This document shows, one piece after another, positions 35,997 through 40,221 of a stretch of DNA of 40,221 nucleotides. The notes beneath the pieces are model-generated. The model ran no database searches, was not told where the DNA came from, and worked only from the letters and a program-made list of their open reading frames with translations. The number at the start of each line of letters is the position of its first letter. Within the stretch, counting starts at the first letter, position 1. The position numbers and the translations under genes were made by a program. This DNA is from Candidatus Kaiserbacteria bacterium (GTDB lineage: Bacteria; Patescibacteriota; Minisyncoccia; Phycocordibacterales; Phycocordibacteraceae), in the NCBI GenBank assembly GCA_023264445.1, contig JAHFMN010000001.1, forward strand, positions 29,707-69,927. The letters run 5' to 3'.

Positions 35997-38753
35997 ATGG
36001 AATCAACGCCGAAGTTGTCCACGCCCGAAGAGGAGCTCGCATACTTGCGCGAACAGATCGCACGGAAAGAAGCGGAACTCGCCGAGGGAACCCCTGACCG
36101 CGCACAAATCATTTCAGAAAAAATAATCGAGCATCACGCGGCACCGGCAAAAATCCTTGCAAAAGAGTACCGCGTGAGCGAAGCGACGAAAAAGAGCGAA
36201 GCGGAGGCGATACTCGCTGAGCTCAATCTCGGCGGGGGAGCGGCTGCCATCGACGCTTTGCGCCACACGATGGAGGAAAAAGGCATCAAGAATGCGCTCG
36301 CGGTAGCGGAAAAGCTCCACGATCCGCACATATCTGACGATTTCCACCGCTACCTGGTGCGCTATATCGGCGCAGGCATGTCTGTCTCGGGACTCGATGA
36401 AAAGGCGCCCCGCTTCCAGGCCCTCCGCATGACGCTCTTTGAGATCGCCCTTCCGGGACCAAAGAGCGTAGAACCGGGCGCCCGCGAGAAGTCGCTCAAG
36501 GAGCTCATTTCCGCGATGGAGCAACTTTATGCGGGGCTTTTATCGGTTGATAGTGCCGCAAGCGGCGAGTCCCGCTACTTCGCGCTTGAGCTTGCAGTCC
36601 CTGCAGATAGTCCCGAGCTCCAGTTTTATGCCGCAGTGCCGAACAGCAAGCGCGCCCTTTTTGAAAAACAGCTACTCGCCGTATTTCCTGATGCGCACCT
36701 GGTGCCGCAGCCATTTGATTACAACGTATTCGCTCATGGAGGAACGTCGCTCGCTTCGACCGCATCCTTCGCTGAGCATCCCGCGCTCCCGCTCAAGGAT
36801 TACAGCGATTTCGATTACGATCCATTGAATGCGATTACCAATGCCTTTGCCAAGATAGAGCACACCGGCGAGGGCGCCGCGCTCCAGATAATCATCGAGC
36901 CGCGCGGTGAGCGGCACGTGAAGCACTACCGCAAGATTTTGCAGGCACTGCGCAAGGGTGAAAAGCATTCTGCGGCCTTTCGGACGCCCGAGACCATGCT
37001 TGGAGAATTCACGCGGGACATCGGCAAAGCATTCTTCGGCAGCAAGCCGAAAGATGTTGAAAAGGCGAAAGAGGCGGAGACTCGCCAGGTAGAGGCGAAC
37101 AAAGCGTATATCGAGCAGCTGGAAAAAAAGATAGCCGCGCCGATCGTCGGCGCCACTATTCGTCTCGTCGTCTCCTCCGGCAATGAGCGCACGGCTGAGC
37201 AGGTGCTCGGCGATCTTGAGGCGGCGTTCAATCAGTTTGCGAACACGCAAGGGAATCGGCTGCGCTTTACGCGCGAGACAGGGCACCGTGCCGAACAGGT
37301 ATTTGATAATTTCTCTTTCCGATTACCGGATTCATCCGCGCTCCCGCTCTCGCTTCGAGAGCTTACGACGATGTATCACTTCCCGCCGTCGGGCATCGAG
37401 AGCTCGCCGCACTTGAAGCAATCGCGCTTCACGCACGCTCCCGCGCCGCTTTCTCTACCGAAGACCGGCGTCCTGCTCGGAGCCAACACCTATCGCGGGC
37501 AGGAGACGCCTATCTATCTTGATCCCGAAGATCGCCTGCGCCATCTCTATATCATCGGCCAGACGGGCACCGGTAAGACCGGGCTCATGAAGTCAATGAT
37601 TATGCAGGACATTAAGAATGGCGAGGGGTGCTGCTTCATTGACCCCCACGGCTCCGACATCCTGGATATTCTCGCCGCCGTGCCGCCCGAGCGATACCAG
37701 GATGTCATCTACTTCGATCCGGCCGACCTCTCCCGCCCCTTCGCGCTTAATTTCCTCGAATACGACCTCTCGCGCCCGGAACAGAAGACCTTCATCGTGA
37801 ATGAGCTTCTCGCTATCTTCCATCGCCTGTATGGGGATGTGCCGGAAAGCATGGGCCCGGCCTTTGAGCAGTATTTCCGCAACGCGACCCTGCTCGTCAT
37901 GGAAGATCCGGGCACCGGTTCAACTATCCTCGACATTGCGCGCGTGCTCTCCAACAGCGAGTTCCGCCGGCAGAAGCTCGCAAAGAGCATGAATCCCGTG
38001 GTGAATCAGTTCTGGAACGAAATCGCTACGAAGGCGGGCGGTGAAGCATCGCTCGAGAATATCGTCCCGTACATCACCAACAAATTCGATGACTTCACGG
38101 CAAACGATTTCATCCGCCCCATCGTCGGGCAGCAGGAATCCTCCTTCAAGTTCCGCGAAGTGATGGACTCGAAGAAGATACTGCTCATCAATCTCTCGAA
38201 AGGCCGCCTCGGCGAACGCAATGCGAATCTTCTCGGTCTCATTATCGTGGGCAAGCTCTTCATGGCGGCACTTTCGCGTGCAGATAATTCGCGCGCATCG
38301 CATTCGCCATTCTATCTCTACATCGATGAGTTCCAGAACGTCACCACGGACTCCATCCCCGGCATCCTCTCCGAAGCGCGCAAATATAAGCTTGCGCTCA
38401 CGATGGCGCACCAGTTCCTCAATCAGATAGAGGAGAAGACGCGCAATGCGGTCTTCGGGAACGTCGGCAATATGGCGATCTTCCGCGTGGGCGAGGAAGA
38501 TGCGGAGTTCTTCGCCAAGCAGTTCGCTCCGGTGTTTGAGACGCTTGATTTCGTGAATATAGAAAACAGGAACGCGTACGTGAAGATTCTGGCGGGCGGT
38601 GTTCCGCAAAAGCCCTTCGACATGAGGACGATGGACCTGCCGCAAGGGAACCCCGTCCAGGTTGATGATCTCGTGCACCTCTCATCGCTCACCTACGGCC
38701 GCGACCGTGCTACCGTAGAGACTATGATTCACGAACGCTATCTCTCGCAATAA
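35997..38753 (+). CDS. VirD4/TraG/TraD-like type IV secretion coupling ATPase
   Basis: 'YIIGQTGTGKTGLMKSMIMQDIKNGEGCCFIDPHGSDILDIL' Walker A; 'FYLYIDEFQNVTTDSIPGILSEARKYKLALTMAHQFLNQI'. Confidence 0.88.
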   Translation: MESTPKLSTPEEELAYLREQIARKEAELAEGTPDRAQIISEKIIEHHAAPAKILAKEYRVSEATKKSEAEAILAELNLGGGAAAIDALRHTMEEKGIKNALAVAEKLHDPHISDDFHRYLVRYIGAGMSVSGLDEKAPRFQALRMTLFEIALPGPKSVEPGAREKSLKELISAMEQLYAGLLSVDSAASGESRYFALELAVPADSPELQFYAAVPNSKRALFEKQLLAVFPDAHLVPQPFDYNVFAHGGTSLASTASFAEHPALPLKDYSDFDYDPLNAITNAFAKIEHTGEGAALQIIIEPRGERHVKHYRKILQALRKGEKHSAAFRTPETMLGEFTRDIGKAFFGSKPKDVEKAKEAETRQVEANKAYIEQLEKKIAAPIVGATIRLVVSSGNERTAEQVLGDLEAAFNQFANTQGNRLRFTRETGHRAEQVFDNFSFRLPDSSALPLSLRELTTMYHFPPSGIESSPHLKQSRFTHAPAPLSLPKTGVLLGANTYRGQETPIYLDPEDRLRHLYIIGQTGTGKTGLMKSMIMQDIKNGEGCCFIDPHGSDILDILAAVPPERYQDVIYFDPADLSRPFALNFLEYDLSRPEQKTFIVNELLAIFHRLYGDVPESMGPAFEQYFRNATLLVMEDPGTGSTILDIARVLSNSEFRRQKLAKSMNPVVNQFWNEIATKAGGEASLENIVPYITNKFDDFTANDFIRPIVGQQESSFKFREVMDSKKILLINLSKGRLGERNANLLGLIIVGKLFMAALSRADNSRASHSPFYLYIDEFQNVTTDSIPGILSEARKYKLALTMAHQFLNQIEEKTRNAVFGNVGNMAIFRVGEEDAEFFAKQFAPVFETLDFVNIENRNAYVKILAGGVPQKPFDMRTMDLPQGNPVQVDDLVHLSSLTYGRDRATVETMIHERYLSQ

Positions 38754-38756
38754 AGT

Positions 38757-39248
38757 ATGTCTGAAGGCCTTCCTAAGTCTCCAGAGATTCCTTCCGAGCT
38801 CGCACGCATCTACGGTGATGCAGTTCCCGCGAGAGTTCTTGAAATGTATGCGAAGCTCAAGAGTAAAGGAAAAAGGGAAAGCTATCTGGCTACATTAACT
38901 ACCGATGAAGAGGAGAAAAAGAAGAAAAGACAAACGAGAGAGAAACCTTTCGACCCGCATTCCGTGGCCAGTGCTTTAACCATCGAAGACCAGAAACGAG
39001 CTCAGGAAATGCGAAGATATTTAGAAAAAGGAGGTATTATTTCTCCAGAATTAGTGCAATCAAAAGATGTAAATATTGAAGGTATTCGAATCAATCAATA
39101 TAGGCCGCACCCGAAGATGCAAGGCGATATGGATAGGATGGCCAGCGAAGCAGAATCATCGGTCTCGGAGGGAAAAGGCGAGCGCACGCCGCAGGAATGG
39201 CGCGAGGAGTTGCGCAAGACCATTGAAGGCGAGGGGAATAACCCATGA
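38757..39248 (+). CDS. Hypothetical protein (163 aa), likely cotranscribed with the VirD4-like gene
   Basis: 3-nt gap to the upstream stop; charged, helical. Confidence 0.6.
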   Translation: MSEGLPKSPEIPSELARIYGDAVPARVLEMYAKLKSKGKRESYLATLTTDEEEKKKKRQTREKPFDPHSVASALTIEDQKRAQEMRRYLEKGGIISPELVQSKDVNIEGIRINQYRPHPKMQGDMDRMASEAESSVSEGKGERTPQEWREELRKTIEGEGNNP

Positions 39249-39284
39249 TATACTAGCGCCCATACCGGGTATAATTAATCGCAT

Positions 39285-39818
39285 ATGAAACCAACTCAAA
39301 CTGGAATCGCCACTGCGCTTGCGCTCGTCGTCGTTATCATGTTCTTCGTTCTTCCAAGCCTCTGGCCTTTCGGGTCTTTCGGCTCGGCGGACCAGACGGC
39401 TTCTTTGAACACTGACAACGGGACGGTCGCCGGAACTTCTACTCAAACAACTTCAACAACTATGCCAACTGAAAATGTAACCGAATTGCAGGTAACCGAT
39501 GAAGTCGTCGGCACGGGCGCTACCGCAGCAGCAGGCGACAGCATCACGGTGAATTATGTCGGGTCTCTGACCAACGGCACCGTCTTCGACGCTTCCGCAA
39601 ATCACGGCACCACCGGCTTCACCTTCAGTCTCGGGACCGGACAGGTTATCAAGGGTTGGGATCAAGGTATCGTCGGTATGAAGGAAGGCGGCAAGCGTGT
39701 GCTCGTCATCCCCGCGTCGCTTGCATACGGCGAGCAGGCAGTCGGTGATGTTATTCCTGCAAACTCCACACTTGTTTTTGAAGTCGAGCTCTTGAAGGTG
39801 CAAAAAGCCGCTCATTAG
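39285..39818 (+). CDS. FKBP-type peptidyl-prolyl cis-trans isomerase, membrane anchored
   Basis: 'DSITVNYVGSLTNGTVFDASANHGTTGFTFSLGTGQVIKGWDQGIVGMKEGGKRVLVIPASLAYG'. Confidence 0.95.
   Translation: MKPTQTGIATALALVVVIMFFVLPSLWPFGSFGSADQTASLNTDNGTVAGTSTQTTSTTMPTENVTELQVTDEVVGTGATAAAGDSITVNYVGSLTNGTVFDASANHGTTGFTFSLGTGQVIKGWDQGIVGMKEGGKRVLVIPASLAYGEQAVGDVIPANSTLVFEVELLKVQKAAH

Positions 39819-40221
<403 letters not shown>

Overview
The window is 40.2 kb of dense, single-contig bacterial chromosome. Gene content and style suggest a Candidate Phyla Radiation (Parcubacteria-like) genome; this is inference. Core genes: parB, a RelA/SpoT homolog, topA, dprA, serS, ftsQ-like, dus, dnaX and tgt (partial). 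It also has tRNA-Leu(CAA), tRNA-Gln(TTG), a VirD4/TraG-like coupling ATPase, a CPH-type heavy-metal P-type ATPase, and many secreted or surface proteins: MBG-repeat/PG-binding, CAP, class-A beta-lactamase-like, LCAT-like, M23, DsbA-like and FKBP. Main observations: (1) A PaaX/Cas2-like gene (5850-6431) sits exactly between two long palindromes sharing the core AACCTATAGGTT. A third, solo 44-bp perfect palindrome of the same family lies 25 kb away and carries symmetric compensatory substitutions. This could be a REPtron-like unit or an autoregulated regulon. (2) There appear to be two expression classes. Many housekeeping genes have a -10 box 6-9 nt before the ATG (leaderless-like). A second set has TTGACN-N17-TANNNT promoters or strong Shine-Dalgarno sites with longer 5'UTRs. 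(3) A structured ~170-bp segment follows tRNA-Gln and ends in a 15-bp repeat of the tRNA 3' end, next to AT-richer accessory genes. (4) A 19-bp perfect inverted repeat contains both divergent -10 boxes between a DedA-like gene and the VirD4-like gene. (5) The dnaX product lacks the Cys4 zinc module. (6) There is a porin-like beta-barrel candidate. No CRISPR array, rRNA or canonical transposase was seen.
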